From the NCBI RefSeq assembly GCF_900207575.1, contig NZ_OAOQ01000018.1, positions 1-64,000 of the forward strand: a stretch of 64,000 nt of DNA, read 5' to 3'. The first letter of the stretch is position 1; every line of letters begins with the position of its first letter. The position numbers and the translations under genes are program-made. The stretch comes from Cereibacter ovatus. GTDB lineage: Bacteria > Pseudomonadota > Alphaproteobacteria > Rhodobacterales > Rhodobacteraceae. Below, piece after piece: positions 1-8,974 of this stretch. A model generated the notes under the pieces. It was not told where the DNA came from and did not search any database. It saw only the letters and a program-made list of their open reading frames with translations.

Positions 1-85
1 TCTCCCGACGCGTCAGGCCGCTGCTCAGCGCAAGCCGCACCGCTTCACGCCGAAACTCCGGCGTCGGTCTGTTCCCGTTCCCCAT
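1..85 (-). CDS. IS3-type transposase OrfA, N-terminal fragment cut by the window edge
   Basis: Reading the minus strand from the ATG at 85 gives 28 codons beginning MGNGNRPTPEFRREAVRLAL, followed by SSGLTRRE. This is the usual start of an IS3-family OrfA helix-turn-helix protein, which binds the element's ends; the catalytic DDE part would be in OrfB. A ribosome binding site (GGAGG) lies eight bases before the ATG. The gene leaves the window at position 1, so I cannot say whether the element is intact. The assignment comes from recognising the N-terminal pattern. Confidence 0.65.
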   Translation of the reverse strand, partial: MGNGNRPTPEFRREAVRLALSSGLTRRE

Positions 86-144
86 AGAACACCTCCTGGT
101 TCCTCAGATGGTGCTCTCCACATTTCCCGGGCAAGTCCAGACCA
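1..144 (-). mobile_element. IS3-type insertion sequence, left end
   Basis: The element carries the orfA start at 85 and a leader of about 60 bases. Its outer end probably lies near 144, where the minus-strand sequence begins TGGTCTGGACTTGCCC. The start codons of a different transposase are interrupted at this point, which supports a junction here. The other end is outside the window, so terminal repeats and target duplication cannot be checked. Confidence 0.45.
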
Positions 145-215
145 GTAAAGATTGCTCATCGATCTGGTCTCCTCACGGAGCCTGTATCACGCCAAGAGCC
201 CAAAATCAATGGGTC
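142..215 (-). pseudogene. IS5-type transposase, first codons only, interrupted by the IS3-type element
   Basis: On the minus strand a strong ribosome binding site (GTGAGGAG) precedes an ATG at 159. It reads M-S-N-L-Y-W before the sequence passes into the IS3-type end. MSNL(Y/F)W is a common start of IS5/IS427-group transposases. Only about six codons and the leader survive, so the identification rests on little sequence and is tentative. If correct, the IS3-type element inserted into an older IS5-type element. Confidence 0.35.
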
Positions 216-224
216 TGGAGCCTG

Positions 225-505
225 GCGCTCGCGCAACCATACCCTCTCGGCCTCTCAACGTTGAGAACCACTTCGCAACCTCATCCAAGGCTACCGCGGG
301 CTGACCTTCTACCTTCTGCACCTTGCCGGGAGCAGAGAGCAGTGGCTGGAGATTGCCTCGCCAGCGCGCCGGATTTTCGCCCTTCCCGATGACCTGCTGC
401 CGCGGCCCAGTCCAGCACCCGCTCAATTCTGCCGCGCACCCGATCCGCTGTCTCGTTCTTCGTCATCCAGATGGGCTGAAGGACAGCGTCAAAGTCTCGA
501 CACAT
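225..505 (-). pseudogene. Tyrosine-type (P4-like) integrase remnant, frameshifted
   Basis: Two overlapping minus-strand frames together read like the N-terminal and core-binding region of a P4-family integrase. The first contains TKNETADRVRGRIERVLDW. It continues in the second as GENPARWRGNL and then V-A-L-D-E-V-A-K-W. The switch occurs at the G run at 380-382, where one extra G explains the frameshift. Similarity stops near 225 at the IS junction, so the catalytic R-H-R-Y domain is missing. The gene is dead and marks a former integrative element. No tRNA attachment site is visible beside it. Confidence 0.6.
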
Positions 506-558
506 GCATCAGACACCAGCCGAGACAGGCACACACCCGCAATATCAACATATGGAAA

Positions 559-577
559 GGGCGCCCCGTTGGCGCCC
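559..577 (-). terminator. Hairpin after the complex I subunit gene
   Basis: The minus strand has a perfect seven-base stem GGGCGCC/GGCGCCC with a five-base loop, followed by TTTCC. It lies about 80 bases downstream of the NDUFS4-like gene. The T run is short, so termination efficiency is uncertain. Confidence 0.5.
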
Positions 578-658
578 CATATCGTGATTCGCGGTCGTCT
601 TCGCCAGTTCCTTGACCCGTTTCCGAGCCCGGTTTATTTCCAGCCCGAAACAGCCACC

Positions 659-970
659 TCAGTGGGTCCAGGCGCCGCGGCGGTCGGTGGCGAAATTCTC
701 GCCATAGCCGCGCGGGCGGATGTTCAGCTTTCGCGGCTTGGACTCGACCACCTCGACCTCGATCCGGTGCGCCTTGGCATAGTCCAGTGCGGCCTCGCGG
801 GTGGCGAAATGCAGTTGCACCTGATTTTGCGTATCGGCGGACGAGGTCCAACCCATCAGCGGGTCGATGTCGCGAGCCTTGTGGCTTTCGAACACCAGAA
901 CCCATTCCTTCGCCTTCGCGGTTCCGGACTGCATGGCATTGCGGGCGGGCTGGTAGATACGGGCGCGCAT
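659..970 (-). CDS. NADH dehydrogenase accessory subunit, NDUFS4-like (ETC complex I subunit)
   Basis: This 103-residue protein begins [16 protein letters not shown] and contains [17 protein letters not shown] and a C-terminal [19 protein letters not shown]. These are the hallmarks of the NDUFS4/18-kDa accessory subunit of respiratory complex I found in alphaproteobacteria. It stabilises the NADH-oxidising arm on the cytoplasmic side. The ATG at 970 is chosen because AAGGAG lies eight bases upstream; a longer frame to 1045 has no such site. It is a monocistronic gene next to the mobile-element scar and is intact. Confidence 0.9.
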   Translation of the reverse strand: MRARIYQPARNAMQSGTAKAKEWVLVFESHKARDIDPLMGWTSSADTQNQVQLHFATREAALDYAKAHRIEVEVVESKPRKLNIRPRGYGENFATDRRGAWTH

Positions 971-1183
971 CGAAGGCTCCTTGAAAGATGCCCCGTTCTG
1001 GCGCCTTTTCCCGCGCAGATCAAGACCGCACAGCCCGCAAGGCAAGCGGCTGTCGATCGATCACGGGAGGGTGGGTGGGGTGTGTGGGTGCAACCGACCG
1101 ACAGCGTTCTGCTGCTTGCCCCTTCGTTCTAGCGATGAAGGGTTAAGGGCAGGTAAAGATCGCCTGCCTTCGCCCTTGTTCGG

Positions 1184-1198
1184 GAACAAAAACGGATC
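1184..1198 (+). promoter_or_regulatory. Possible LexA (SOS) box upstream of uvrB
   Basis: GAAC-N7-GATC is one mismatch from the alphaproteobacterial LexA consensus GAAC-N7-GAAC. It lies 29 bases before the uvrB start codon. uvrB is a classical SOS gene, which supports the reading. The left half also sits inside the palindrome TTGTTCGGGAACAA (1177-1190). Confidence 0.45.
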
Positions 1199-1227
1199 AA
1201 CTTTAGGCGGTCCGGGGGAATCAGCCG

Positions 1228-3414
1228 ATGCCACACAACAACACCAACCTGCCGATGCACCGACCCGAGGTGCTGACCCGACCCAAGCTGGAAGGCGGGC
1301 GACGCTTCGTGCTGAGCACACCATTCCAGCCCGCGGGCGACCAGCCCACCGCCATCGCGGAACTGTCGGCCGGCATCATCGCGGGCGAGCAGAACCAGGT
1401 GCTGCTGGGCGCCACCGGCACCGGCAAGACCTTCACCATGGCCAAGATCATCGAACAGACCCAGCGCCCGGCGATCATCCTTGCGCCGAACAAGACGCTG
1501 GCCGCGCAGCTTTACGGCGAATTCAAAGGCTTCTTCCCCGAGAACGCCGTGGAATACTTTGTATCCTACTACGACTATTACCAGCCCGAAGCCTATGTTC
1601 CGCGCTCGGACACCTATATCGAGAAGGAATCCCAGATCAACGAACAGATCGACCGGATGCGCCACTCGGCCACCCGGGCGCTGCTGGAACGCGACGATGT
1701 GATCATCGTGGCCTCGGTTTCCTGCATCTACGGCATCGGCTCGGTCGAGACCTATTCGGCGATGACGCAGGATCTGGTGGTGGGACAAAGCTACGACCAG
1801 CGGCAGGTGCTGTCGGAACTGGTGGCGCAGCAATACCGCCGCAACGATCAGGCCTTCCAGCGCGGCAGTTTCCGCGTCCGGGGCGATTCGCTGGAAGTCT
1901 GGCCTGCGCACCTCGAAGACCGGGCTTGGCGGTTTTCCTTCTTTGGCGAAGAGCTGGAAAGCATCACCGAATTCGATCCGCTGACCGGCGCGAAAACCGA
2001 CAGCTTCAAGCAGATCCGGATCTACGCCAATTCGCACTATGTCACGCCGCGCCCGACGATGCAGCAGGCGGTTCTGGGCATCAAGCGAGAGCTGCGCCAG
2101 CGGCTGGACCAACTGGTGAACGAAGGCAAGCTGCTGGAAGCGCAACGTCTTGAACAGCGAACCAATTTCGACATCGAGATGCTCGAGGCAACCGGCGTCT
2201 GCAACGGCATCGAGAACTATTCGCGCTATCTGACAGGTCGCGCCCCGGGCGAGCCGCCGCCCACCTTGTTCGAGTTCATCCCCGACAACGCCATCGTCTT
2301 CGCCGATGAAAGCCATGTCAGCGTGCCGCAGATCGGCGGCATGTATCGCGGCGACTATCGACGCAAGTTCACGCTGGCCGAACACGGGTTCCGCCTGCCC
2401 TCCTGCATGGACAACCGCCCCCTGAAGTTCGAGGAATGGGATGCGATGCGGCCGCAGTCGATCTTCGTCTCGGCCACCCCCGCCGCGTGGGAGATGGAAC
2501 AGGCCGGCGGCGTCTTTGCCGAGCAGGTGATCCGGCCGACCGGCCTTCTCGATCCCAAGGTCGAGATCCGCCCGGTCGAGATGCAGGTCGACGACCTGCT
2601 GGACGAAATCCGCCGCGTCGCGGCCGCGGGCCTGCGTATTCTGGTCACCGTGCTGACCAAGCGCATGGCCGAGGATCTGACGGAATATTTTCACGAGCAG
2701 GGCATCCGCATCCGCTACATGCATTCCGACATCGACACGATCGAGCGGATCGAGATCCTGCGCGATCTGCGGCTGGGCGCCTTTGACGTGCTGGTGGGGA
2801 TCAACCTGCTGCGCGAAGGGCTGGATATTCCCGAATGCGGGCTGGTGGCGATTCTGGATGCCGACAAAGAAGGCTTCCTGCGGTCGGAAACCTCGTTGAT
2901 CCAGACCATCGGCCGGGCGGCGCGCAACGCGGAAGGCCGCGTCATCATGTATGCCGACCGCATCACCGGCAGCATGGAACGCGCCTTGCGCGAAACCGAA
3001 CGGCGGCGCGAAAAACAGATCGCCTATAACCTCGCGCATGGAATCACGCCGCAGACGGTGAAAAAGAACGTCGAGGACGTTCTGGCCGGTCTCTGGCAGG
3101 GCGATACCGACATGTCCCGCGTGACGGCCAAGGTCGAAAAGCCCATGGTGGGCGCGAACCTTGCCGCCCATCTCGATGCGCTGCGGCTGGCGATGCGCAA
3201 GGCCGCCGAGAATCTGGAATTCGAGGAAGCCGCCCGACTGCGCGATGAGGTCAAACGGCTGGAGGCCGTGGAACTGGCCGTGGCCGACGATCCGTTGGCG
3301 CGGCAGGCGGCGGTCGAGGATGCAGCCGAGGCGGCGGTGAAGGGCGCGGGGCGAAGCACCGCCGGCCGCGCGGGCCAGCGCGGCGGCAACAAGCGACGGC
3401 GCGGACATTCGTGA
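1228..3414 (+). CDS. uvrB: Excinuclease ABC subunit B (UvrB)
   Basis: UvrB is the DNA-loading helicase of nucleotide excision repair. It receives damaged DNA from UvrA, inserts a beta-hairpin and recruits UvrC. The 728-residue protein has Walker A GATGTGKT (61-68), the aromatic hairpin [20 protein letters not shown] (from 110), the DEAD-like [11 protein letters not shown], motif III FVSATP, motif [11 protein letters not shown], and a C-terminal UVR domain with [10 protein letters not shown] for UvrC contact. Length is normal, with a short glycine/arginine-rich tail. A GGGGGA ribosome site precedes the ATG. It is transcribed alone, with a possible LexA box just upstream. Confidence 0.98.
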   Translation: MPHNNTNLPMHRPEVLTRPKLEGGRRFVLSTPFQPAGDQPTAIAELSAGIIAGEQNQVLLGATGTGKTFTMAKIIEQTQRPAIILAPNKTLAAQLYGEFKGFFPENAVEYFVSYYDYYQPEAYVPRSDTYIEKESQINEQIDRMRHSATRALLERDDVIIVASVSCIYGIGSVETYSAMTQDLVVGQSYDQRQVLSELVAQQYRRNDQAFQRGSFRVRGDSLEVWPAHLEDRAWRFSFFGEELESITEFDPLTGAKTDSFKQIRIYANSHYVTPRPTMQQAVLGIKRELRQRLDQLVNEGKLLEAQRLEQRTNFDIEMLEATGVCNGIENYSRYLTGRAPGEPPPTLFEFIPDNAIVFADESHVSVPQIGGMYRGDYRRKFTLAEHGFRLPSCMDNRPLKFEEWDAMRPQSIFVSATPAAWEMEQAGGVFAEQVIRPTGLLDPKVEIRPVEMQVDDLLDEIRRVAAAGLRILVTVLTKRMAEDLTEYFHEQGIRIRYMHSDIDTIERIEILRDLRLGAFDVLVGINLLREGLDIPECGLVAILDADKEGFLRSETSLIQTIGRAARNAEGRVIMYADRITGSMERALRETERRREKQIAYNLAHGITPQTVKKNVEDVLAGLWQGDTDMSRVTAKVEKPMVGANLAAHLDALRLAMRKAAENLEFEEAARLRDEVKRLEAVELAVADDPLARQAAVEDAAEAAVKGAGRSTAGRAGQRGGNKRRRGHS

Positions 3415-3505
3415 CATCGGCCCCTTCCGGCCCGGTTCCGGTGTAGGCTTAACCCGTCGTTAACCATGGCGGGCACAGGCTGCGCAAAGATCGGAGGTGT
3501 CGATC

Positions 3506-4231
3506 ATGCGCAGCCTTTCCCGGCGCCTGCCTTGGCTTGTCGCGTTGGCGGCCGCACTGGCCGTTGCCGCGCCGGCGCTTGCAGGCCCATGGGCGCGCGA
3601 AAAGGGGCAGGTCTTTCTGACCCTCTCGGAACAGCACGACAGCGCGGGGGAAAGCTGGACCGGGCTTTGGGCGGAATATGGCCTGACCCAGCGCATCACG
3701 CTGGGGATCGATGCCGGCCGCTCGGGTCAGGGCGATGGCAAATTCGTGCTTTGGGGTCAGCGGGCCTGGGTGCGGGGCGAACATCGCTTTGCCGCCTCGC
3801 TGGGTCTGGGCGCAAGTCTGGTCGATGGCGAGGTGATGCCGATGGCACAGGGCGGGGCATCCTGGGGCCGCGGAATCGCGACCCGGTTCGGGCCGGGCTG
3901 GGTGACGATCGAGGGACGCGCCCTTGTCACCGCACGGAACATCGAAATCAGCCAGAAGGTCGATGCCCGGACCACCGCCATCTACGCCTACATGCTGCCC
4001 GAAACCAGCGGCAAGGCCGAGATCACCCTGGGCCTGCGCCCCCGCGACAAGCTGATGATCATCAACCAGTTGCAGGTCGAGGCGCGCAAGCAAAGCGGGA
4101 TCGAGGCCCGGCTGGCCAGTTCTCTGGTCTATGATCTGTGGCAACCGGCAAAGGTCGAGCTGGGCATCGTCACCCCGATTCAGGGCGACGGCGAACCCGC
4201 CCTGAAACTTGGCATGTGGCTGGAGTTCTGA
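3506..4231 (+). CDS. Exported protein of unknown function
   Basis: The 241-residue product starts MRSLSRRLPWLVALAAALAV and has a clear signal peptide ending near A-L-A-G. The rest alternates short hydrophobic stretches with glycines (for example WGRGIATRFGPGWVTIEGRA and ITLGLRPRDKLMIINQLQVE) and ends in a terminal aromatic residue (W-L-E-F). This suggests an outer-membrane-like beta structure, which is inference. The ATG at 3506 is favoured over the GTG at 3497 because GGAGG lies eight bases before it. I do not recognise a named family. It converges with the gene at 4243-4515. Confidence 0.75.
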   Translation: MRSLSRRLPWLVALAAALAVAAPALAGPWAREKGQVFLTLSEQHDSAGESWTGLWAEYGLTQRITLGIDAGRSGQGDGKFVLWGQRAWVRGEHRFAASLGLGASLVDGEVMPMAQGGASWGRGIATRFGPGWVTIEGRALVTARNIEISQKVDARTTAIYAYMLPETSGKAEITLGLRPRDKLMIINQLQVEARKQSGIEARLASSLVYDLWQPAKVELGIVTPIQGDGEPALKLGMWLEF

Positions 4232-4242
4232 CGGCTGCGACC

Positions 4243-4515
4243 CTAGTCGAAGATCAGCCGCGCGATCACCAGGACGATCACCGCCCCCACCAAGGCCGCG
4301 GCGACCATCGCCGCCAGCCCCCAGGCCGCCAGTAGCGTCACCCCCAGAACAGCCAGCAGCACCGGGGCAGCCAGTGCCCCCACCAGCCCGATCAGCATAT
4401 ATCGCCTGCGGTGCCGTCCGCCTTCAACCAGACTGGCGATCCAGCCGGCCGCAAGGCCCACCAGCGCCAGCAGCAAAAGCCCGACAACCCCGATGGCCTG
4501 CATCACCTCTTCCAT
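4243..4515 (-). CDS. Small membrane protein, GlsB/YeaQ/YmgE-like
   Basis: This 90-residue, very hydrophobic protein has about three membrane segments. It resembles the GlsB/YeaQ/YmgE (transglycosylase-associated) family of stress-linked inner-membrane proteins in its first helix ending G-W-I-A-S, a basic loop GGRHRRRY, and a glycine/alanine-rich second helix. The molecular role of that family is not established. Three 16-base direct repeats lie immediately upstream of its start codon. The stop is 11 bases from that of the convergent gene at 3506-4231. Confidence 0.6.
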   Translation of the reverse strand: MEEVMQAIGVVGLLLLALVGLAAGWIASLVEGGRHRRRYMLIGLVGALAAPVLLAVLGVTLLAAWGLAAMVAAALVGAVIVLVIARLIFD

Positions 4516-4528
4516 GTGCGCCTCCCAG

Positions 4529-4576
4529 TCCTTCCGATCAGAACCCCTGCCGATCAGAACTCCTTCCGATCAGAAC
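4529..4576. repeat. Three tandem 16-bp direct repeats upstream of the GlsB-like gene
   Basis: CCGATCAGAAC occurs at 4534, 4550 and 4566 with an exact 16-base period. The outer copies share the five preceding bases TCCTT; the middle one has CCCTG. The array lies 14-61 bases upstream of the minus-strand start codon at 4515. It could be an operator or part of the leader; nothing in the sequence decides this. Confidence 0.8.
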
Positions 4577-4701
4577 CGCGGCGGGTCCGATCGGCTCCGC
4601 CCGACGCGGCCGAGAAGGCGCCACGACCGCGGCAGGCCCGATGGCGCTGCGCAGCCCGTGCCAGTTACATCCGACTCGGCCCGGGTTCGGACCCGCGCGG
4701 A

Positions 4702-5019
4702 TCAATAGACGGCGGCGACCTCATACATCACCGGCTCGAACCCGCGGCACAGCTCGGCAAAGCGGCGGGTGCGGGCGCGCATCTCGGCGGTGCGCAACAT
4801 CGCCTGAAAATCCTCGCGCCGCCGCCACTGCGAATAGTTGGCAATCCGGGTCTGGGCGTCGTTCACATGCAGGCTGGCCGAGATGAAGCCGGGCTGGTGG
4901 CGGATGAACTCGTCCAGCGCGACGCGCAGTTCGTCCAGCAGGTCCGCACAGGTTCCGGGCGTCATCTCGAAGGTCGTGATGACGGTCTGGCCATCGAAGG
5001 AAGTGTCGATACGGGTCAT
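4702..5019 (-). CDS. Antibiotic biosynthesis monooxygenase (ABM) domain protein
   Basis: The 105-residue protein has the ferredoxin-like alpha/beta pattern of the ABM superfamily. Features are an N-terminal strand, a helix with the acidic stretch DLLDELRVALDEF, the core PGFISASLHVN and a later strand containing RIANYSQWRRREDFQAML, where the tryptophan after the strand is typical. Such proteins are small cofactor-free monooxygenases or related stress proteins; the substrate here cannot be inferred. A strong ribosome site (GAGGAGA) precedes the ATG. It is divergent from the small membrane protein at 5157. Confidence 0.75.
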   Translation of the reverse strand: MTRIDTSFDGQTVITTFEMTPGTCADLLDELRVALDEFIRHQPGFISASLHVNDAQTRIANYSQWRRREDFQAMLRTAEMRARTRRFAELCRGFEPVMYEVAAVY

Positions 5020-5156
5020 GTCCGCTCTCCTCTCATTCAGGAAAGCCTATGCTGCAAAAGCACTTGCGGCAAGTGCGGCGTAAGAGGCGCAGGCCCGGCG
5101 CACCCTGCGGCAACTTCGCCCTACACCCGCAGGCGGCAGCACGCTAGGCTGAGGCC

Positions 5157-5348
5157 ATGCAACTCATCGATCCGAACCACCCGTTCTTCCGTCCCGCCTG
5201 GCGCCGCTGGGTGACAGGCATCTTCCCCATCGTCTGGTCAGGGGTCGAATTCTTCGCCCTGAACAGCCCGATCTGGGCCGTGATCTTCCTTCTGCTCGGC
5301 ATCTACGCCTTCTGGGTGCTGGTCATCAAGGGACCGGACGCCGCCTGA
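5157..5348 (+). CDS. Small inner-membrane protein of unknown function
   Basis: The 63-residue product starts MQLIDPNHPFFRPAWRRWVT and has two hydrophobic segments (IFPIVWSGVEFFAL and AVIFLLLGIYAFWVLVI). A short basic N-terminus suggests a cytoplasmic start. A GAGG ribosome site lies just before the ATG. Small proteins starting with such an H-P-F-F-R-P motif occur in many Rhodobacterales, but no function is known to me. Two hairpins follow the stop codon. Confidence 0.65.
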   Translation: MQLIDPNHPFFRPAWRRWVTGIFPIVWSGVEFFALNSPIWAVIFLLLGIYAFWVLVIKGPDAA

Positions 5349-5354
5349 GGCCAG

Positions 5355-5375
5355 GCGCGGCCGTCAGGGCCGCGC
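5355..5375. terminator. GC-rich hairpin after the 63-aa protein
   Basis: Perfect eight-base stem GCGCGGCC/GGCCGCGC with a five-base loop, seven bases after the stop at 5348. It has no T tract of its own and is followed by a second hairpin. Confidence 0.4.
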
Positions 5376-5388
5376 GGGCCACCCCCCG

Positions 5389-5418
5389 CCGCAAACCGCC
5401 AAGGAAGGCGGTTTGCGG
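5389..5418. terminator. Twelve-base-stem hairpin, likely terminator
   Basis: Perfect inverted repeat CCGCAAACCGCC/GGCGGTTTGCGG with loop AAGGAA, followed by TCTTGTG. The T tract is poor, but the stem is long and the position downstream of the gene at 5157-5348 fits a terminator. The rest of the gap to 5677 (about 260 bases) shows no convincing gene. Confidence 0.55.
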
Positions 5419-5677
5419 TCTTGTGTCAGACCGGACGCTGACCGGGCAAATACCCAGCCCGCCTTGCGTTGTGCCGGGTTGCGTGGAGCGTCCTGTCCCG
5501 GACGACCGCCGGTCCAGCAGACTCGCACCGCCCGAGACGGTCAGCAGCAGGACAAAAAAGGCAAGCACACAGGGTTCCATGCCCCACAGCCTGCCGGCGA
5601 ATGGTTAATCCCACGCAAACACCGGAACGGAACCGGACGGCTGCGCGTTCGTGCCGCAGCAACCAACGGAGTTCCCG

Positions 5678-5821
5678 ATGCGCAAAGCCTTTCTTCTCCT
5701 GCCCCTCATTGCCATCGCGGGGCTTGCCGCCTGCCAGACCGTCGAAGGTGCCGGCCGCGATCTTTCAGCCGCGGGCACCGCGATCACACAGCAATCGCGT
5801 GACGCACAGGCCGATCTGTGA
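5678..5821 (+). CDS. Entericidin-family small lipoprotein
   Basis: The 47-residue protein reads MRKAFLLLPLIAIAGLAACQ. The lipobox L-A-A-C is cleaved before the cysteine. The mature part T-V-E-G-A-G-R-D-L-S-A-A-G-T-A-I has the entericidin A/B signature. Such lipoproteins are membrane-anchored and linked to stress or stationary-phase physiology. GGAG lies upstream of the ATG. It is short, isolated and complete. Confidence 0.85.
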   Translation: MRKAFLLLPLIAIAGLAACQTVEGAGRDLSAAGTAITQQSRDAQADL

Positions 5822-5901
5822 CGGCAGATCCTGCGCGCGCATGCCGCCAATCGCCGCGCGGACAGGACAGGACAGGACAGGCGGGCACCAAAGCCCCCCC
5901 C

Positions 5902-6669
5902 TCAGACCCGGCGATCAAGCGGAATGGGCGTGACGGCGGCCTGAAACCCGGCCAGAACCCGTTCGGCGCCATGGGTCTGGGCCAGCCGCAACAACGCAAA
6001 ACGGATCTCGGCGATCTCGCGGTAATAGGTCAGGTAAGCCGCATTCAGCGTGGCCCCCGCCACCGCCCCCAGCACCGGCACCGCCTGCGCCATCAGCTTC
6101 TGCCCCAGCGCCGCCGCCAGCCGCGGCGCGACCGAGCCCAGAACCCGGCTGACCGCAGCGCCGCTTAGCGCGATACGGGCACCGATGAAGCTGGTGTTCA
6201 CGCCATCGTCGCGTTTCAGCGGGCTTCCCGCGCCGAAGATGCGCAGACATTCGACCCGGATCGCAGGATCGTCAGGATCAAAGCCCTCGGCCTCGGCGGC
6301 GCGGCGGATCGCATGCATGATGACGGTGATCGTCACCGGCAGTTCGGCAATCGATGTGGCAAGCCCCCCTGCCCCGCCGGCCGCGCCAGTCAGCGCCACC
6401 AGCGCAGGCGTCGCGCGCCGGCCCAGATCGGGCGCATGCCGCCCCGCCCCGGCCATCCGGTGGCTGCGTTCCAGCGCCGCGCGCGTCACCGTCTCGATCT
6501 GGCGCAGCACGGGTTTCGGAAGCAGCGCCAGCCGATCTTCGACCGAGCCGCCAAGCCGGTTCATCAACGCGATCACCGGCCCGTTCGCGCGGTCAAACCG
6601 CAGCGCCAGAGCGGCGATTTCGGCATCCGGGTTGCGGATGGTCGAGGGAAGATGGGTATTTCCTGTCAT
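5902..6669 (-). CDS. EcsC-family protein
   Basis: The 255-residue protein has a C-terminal half rich in glycine/alanine helices (TGAAGGAGGLATSIAELPVT, then ITVIMHAIRRAAEAEGFDPD). It matches the EcsC family, whose founding member sits in a Bacillus ABC-transporter operon and whose biochemical role is unknown. I chose the ATG at 6669; a TTG at 6693 would add eight residues without a better ribosome site. No operon partner is nearby. Function is therefore known only at family level. Confidence 0.75.
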   Translation of the reverse strand: MTGNTHLPSTIRNPDAEIAALALRFDRANGPVIALMNRLGGSVEDRLALLPKPVLRQIETVTRAALERSHRMAGAGRHAPDLGRRATPALVALTGAAGGAGGLATSIAELPVTITVIMHAIRRAAEAEGFDPDDPAIRVECLRIFGAGSPLKRDDGVNTSFIGARIALSGAAVSRVLGSVAPRLAAALGQKLMAQAVPVLGAVAGATLNAAYLTYYREIAEIRFALLRLAQTHGAERVLAGFQAAVTPIPLDRRV

Positions 6670-6720
6670 CGCCCTGAGGTAGGTCTTGCCCAAGGCCCCG
6701 GCAATGGCCGCGCGCAGGTT

Positions 6721-7215
6721 TCACGCGCCGCAGCGGGCCTTTGTCACCGGGCCCGTCACGCCATCCCATGCGCCGGTCACCAGTGCGATGCCCAGAACCC
6801 GCTCGGGGTTGGTGGGCGGCGGCATCACCACCCCTTCCAGCCGGCGAAAGCCGAAGCGGCGGTAATAGGGAGCATCGCCCACCAGCATCACCCGTTCCCA
6901 GCCGATCTTTCGCGCCTCGGCAAGGGTTTCGGTGATCAGCAGCGCCCCCAGCCCCTCGCCCTGCCGGGTGGGGTGGACGGCGACGGGGCCCAGAAGCAGC
7001 ACGGGCCGCCCCGCGACCTCAATCGGCCAATAGCGGATCGCGGCCGCAAGGGTTCCGTCCTCATCGCGCAGGATCGCGCACAGGTCGGCCACCTTCGGCA
7101 CGCCGTCGCGCAGCCGGTAGGACGACAAGGCCGAACGGCCAGGTGCAAAGCAGAGGTCGTAAAGCGCCTCGACTTCCCACCAATCCGCATCGGTTTCCTG
7201 CTCAAGGCGATACAC
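6721..7215 (-). CDS. GNAT-family N-acetyltransferase (YhbS-like)
   Basis: The 164-residue protein shows the acetyl-CoA-binding motif A region as PVAVHPTRQGEGLGALLITE, then VMLVGDAPYYRRFGFRR, a typical motif B with the Y-Y-x-x-F-G-F element of YhbS-type enzymes. It probably transfers an acetyl group to an amine, substrate unknown. The start is GTG at 7215 with GGGAG eight bases upstream. It is divergent from mtnP across a 222-base gap. Confidence 0.85.
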   Translation of the reverse strand: MYRLEQETDADWWEVEALYDLCFAPGRSALSSYRLRDGVPKVADLCAILRDEDGTLAAAIRYWPIEVAGRPVLLLGPVAVHPTRQGEGLGALLITETLAEARKIGWERVMLVGDAPYYRRFGFRRLEGVVMPPPTNPERVLGIALVTGAWDGVTGPVTKARCGA

Positions 7216-7404
7216 GCCGCTTTCTCCCTGCCTGCACCGGAGCGGCCCGTAACACGCTGGCCCAACGGGATCAAACCGGAAAGGCCCGGGCCGGCCTTCC
7301 GGCGCCGCCCTGGGCGGTCATTCGCGCTTCGCGAACGGGAATGGCGATTTATCGCACCCTTTCAGCCATGGTTCGCGCTTTCCTAAGGGGGGCGGGGCGC
7401 CTAG

Positions 7405-7434
7405 TGTCCCCGCGGTCAAACGAAACCGGGGACA
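7405..7434 (+). promoter_or_regulatory. Inverted repeat that covers the mtnP ribosome binding site
   Basis: TGTCCCCG (7405-7412) and CGGGGACA (7427-7434) are perfect complements with a 14-base loop. The second arm contains GGGGA, the likely Shine-Dalgarno element of the ATG at 7438. In RNA the hairpin would hide the ribosome site, so translational control is possible. It could also be a protein-binding palindrome in DNA. Confidence 0.5.
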
Positions 7435-7437
7435 GCA

Positions 7438-8310
<873 letters not shown>

Positions 8311-8314
8311 GACG

Positions 8315-8851
8315 ATGACGAACAAGTCGGTCAGGGATTATATCCGCACCATCGTGGACTTCCCCCACGAGGGCATCCTGTTTCGCGACGTGACCACGCT
8401 GTTTGCCGATCCGCGCGGCTTCCGCATCGCGATCGACCAGTTGCTGGCGCCCTATGCCGGGATGCGCTTTGACAAGGTGGCCGGGCTTGAGGCGCGCGGC
8501 TTCATTCTGGGCGGCGCGGTGGCGCATCAACTGTCGACCGGCTTCGTGCCGATCCGCAAGAAGGGCAAGCTGCCCGGCGCCACGATCTCGCAAAGCTACA
8601 AGCTGGAATATGGCGAAGCGGTGGTCGAGGTGCATGACGACGCGCTGCAACCGGGTGAAAAAGTGCTGCTGGTCGATGACCTTCTGGCCACCGGCGGCAC
8701 CGCCGAGGCCGGGATCAAGCTGATCGAGCAGCTTGGCGCCGAGGTCGTGGGCTGCGCCTTCGTGGTGGATCTGCCCGATCTGGGCGGCCGCAAGCGGCTC
8801 GAGGGGCTGGGGATGGAAGTCCACGCGCTGTGCGCCTTCGAAGGGCTTTAA
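8315..8851 (+). CDS. apt: Adenine phosphoribosyltransferase
   Basis: Apt joins adenine to PRPP to give AMP and pyrophosphate. The 178-residue protein has the normal length. It shows the hood element [18 protein letters not shown], the core [19 protein letters not shown] and the PRPP-binding loop [17 protein letters not shown]. It is co-transcribed with mtnP, forming a compact salvage pair that recycles the adenine of methylthioadenosine. AAAGG lies before the ATG. A strong terminator follows after about 90 bases. Confidence 0.97.
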   Translation: MTNKSVRDYIRTIVDFPHEGILFRDVTTLFADPRGFRIAIDQLLAPYAGMRFDKVAGLEARGFILGGAVAHQLSTGFVPIRKKGKLPGATISQSYKLEYGEAVVEVHDDALQPGEKVLLVDDLLATGGTAEAGIKLIEQLGAEVVGCAFVVDLPDLGGRKRLEGLGMEVHALCAFEGL

Positions 8852-8867
8852 TCCTTTCTTAGCGGAA

Positions 8868-8974
8868 TCGGGATAGAACCAATCCTACCGGGTGAGCCGG
8901 TTGCTGCTTGCAAGAGTGACCTCAACCTCAACCCCAGCTACGCCCCGCCGGCTTACCCGGCGGGGCTTTTCTTT
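8868..8974 (+). ncRNA. Candidate small RNA or apt 3' UTR element
   Basis: Between apt and a strong terminator lies a gene-free stretch with a small hairpin ACCGG-GTGAG-CCGGT (8888-8902), an unpaired C/A-rich middle (CCTCAACCTCAACCCC) and the terminal hairpin with a T-rich tail. This is the layout of many Hfq-type small RNAs. No promoter is certain, and it may simply be the mRNA end. Confidence 0.25.
8943..8974 (+). terminator. Rho-independent terminator after mtnP-apt
   Basis: Perfect nine-base stem CCCCGCCGG/CCGGCGGGG with loop CTTAC, followed by CTTTTCTTTT. Strong intrinsic terminator on the plus strand. Confidence 0.85.

Noticed and set aside
540-660. tRNA or tmRNA as integrase attachment site
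   Set aside because: I looked for cloverleaf arms and a T-loop near the integrase remnant and found none; only a terminator-like hairpin is present.
1129-3417. 762-codon minus-strand frame opposite uvrB
   Set aside because: Mirror frame of a strongly conserved gene; composition is R/H/Q-rich and no family is recognisable.
5326-5580. Minus-strand frame starting M-E-P-C-V-L-A-F-F-V-L-L-L with a possible membrane helix
   Set aside because: No ribosome site is evident, and the frame runs through both hairpins into the neighbouring gene's end. The hydrophobic start alone is not enough.
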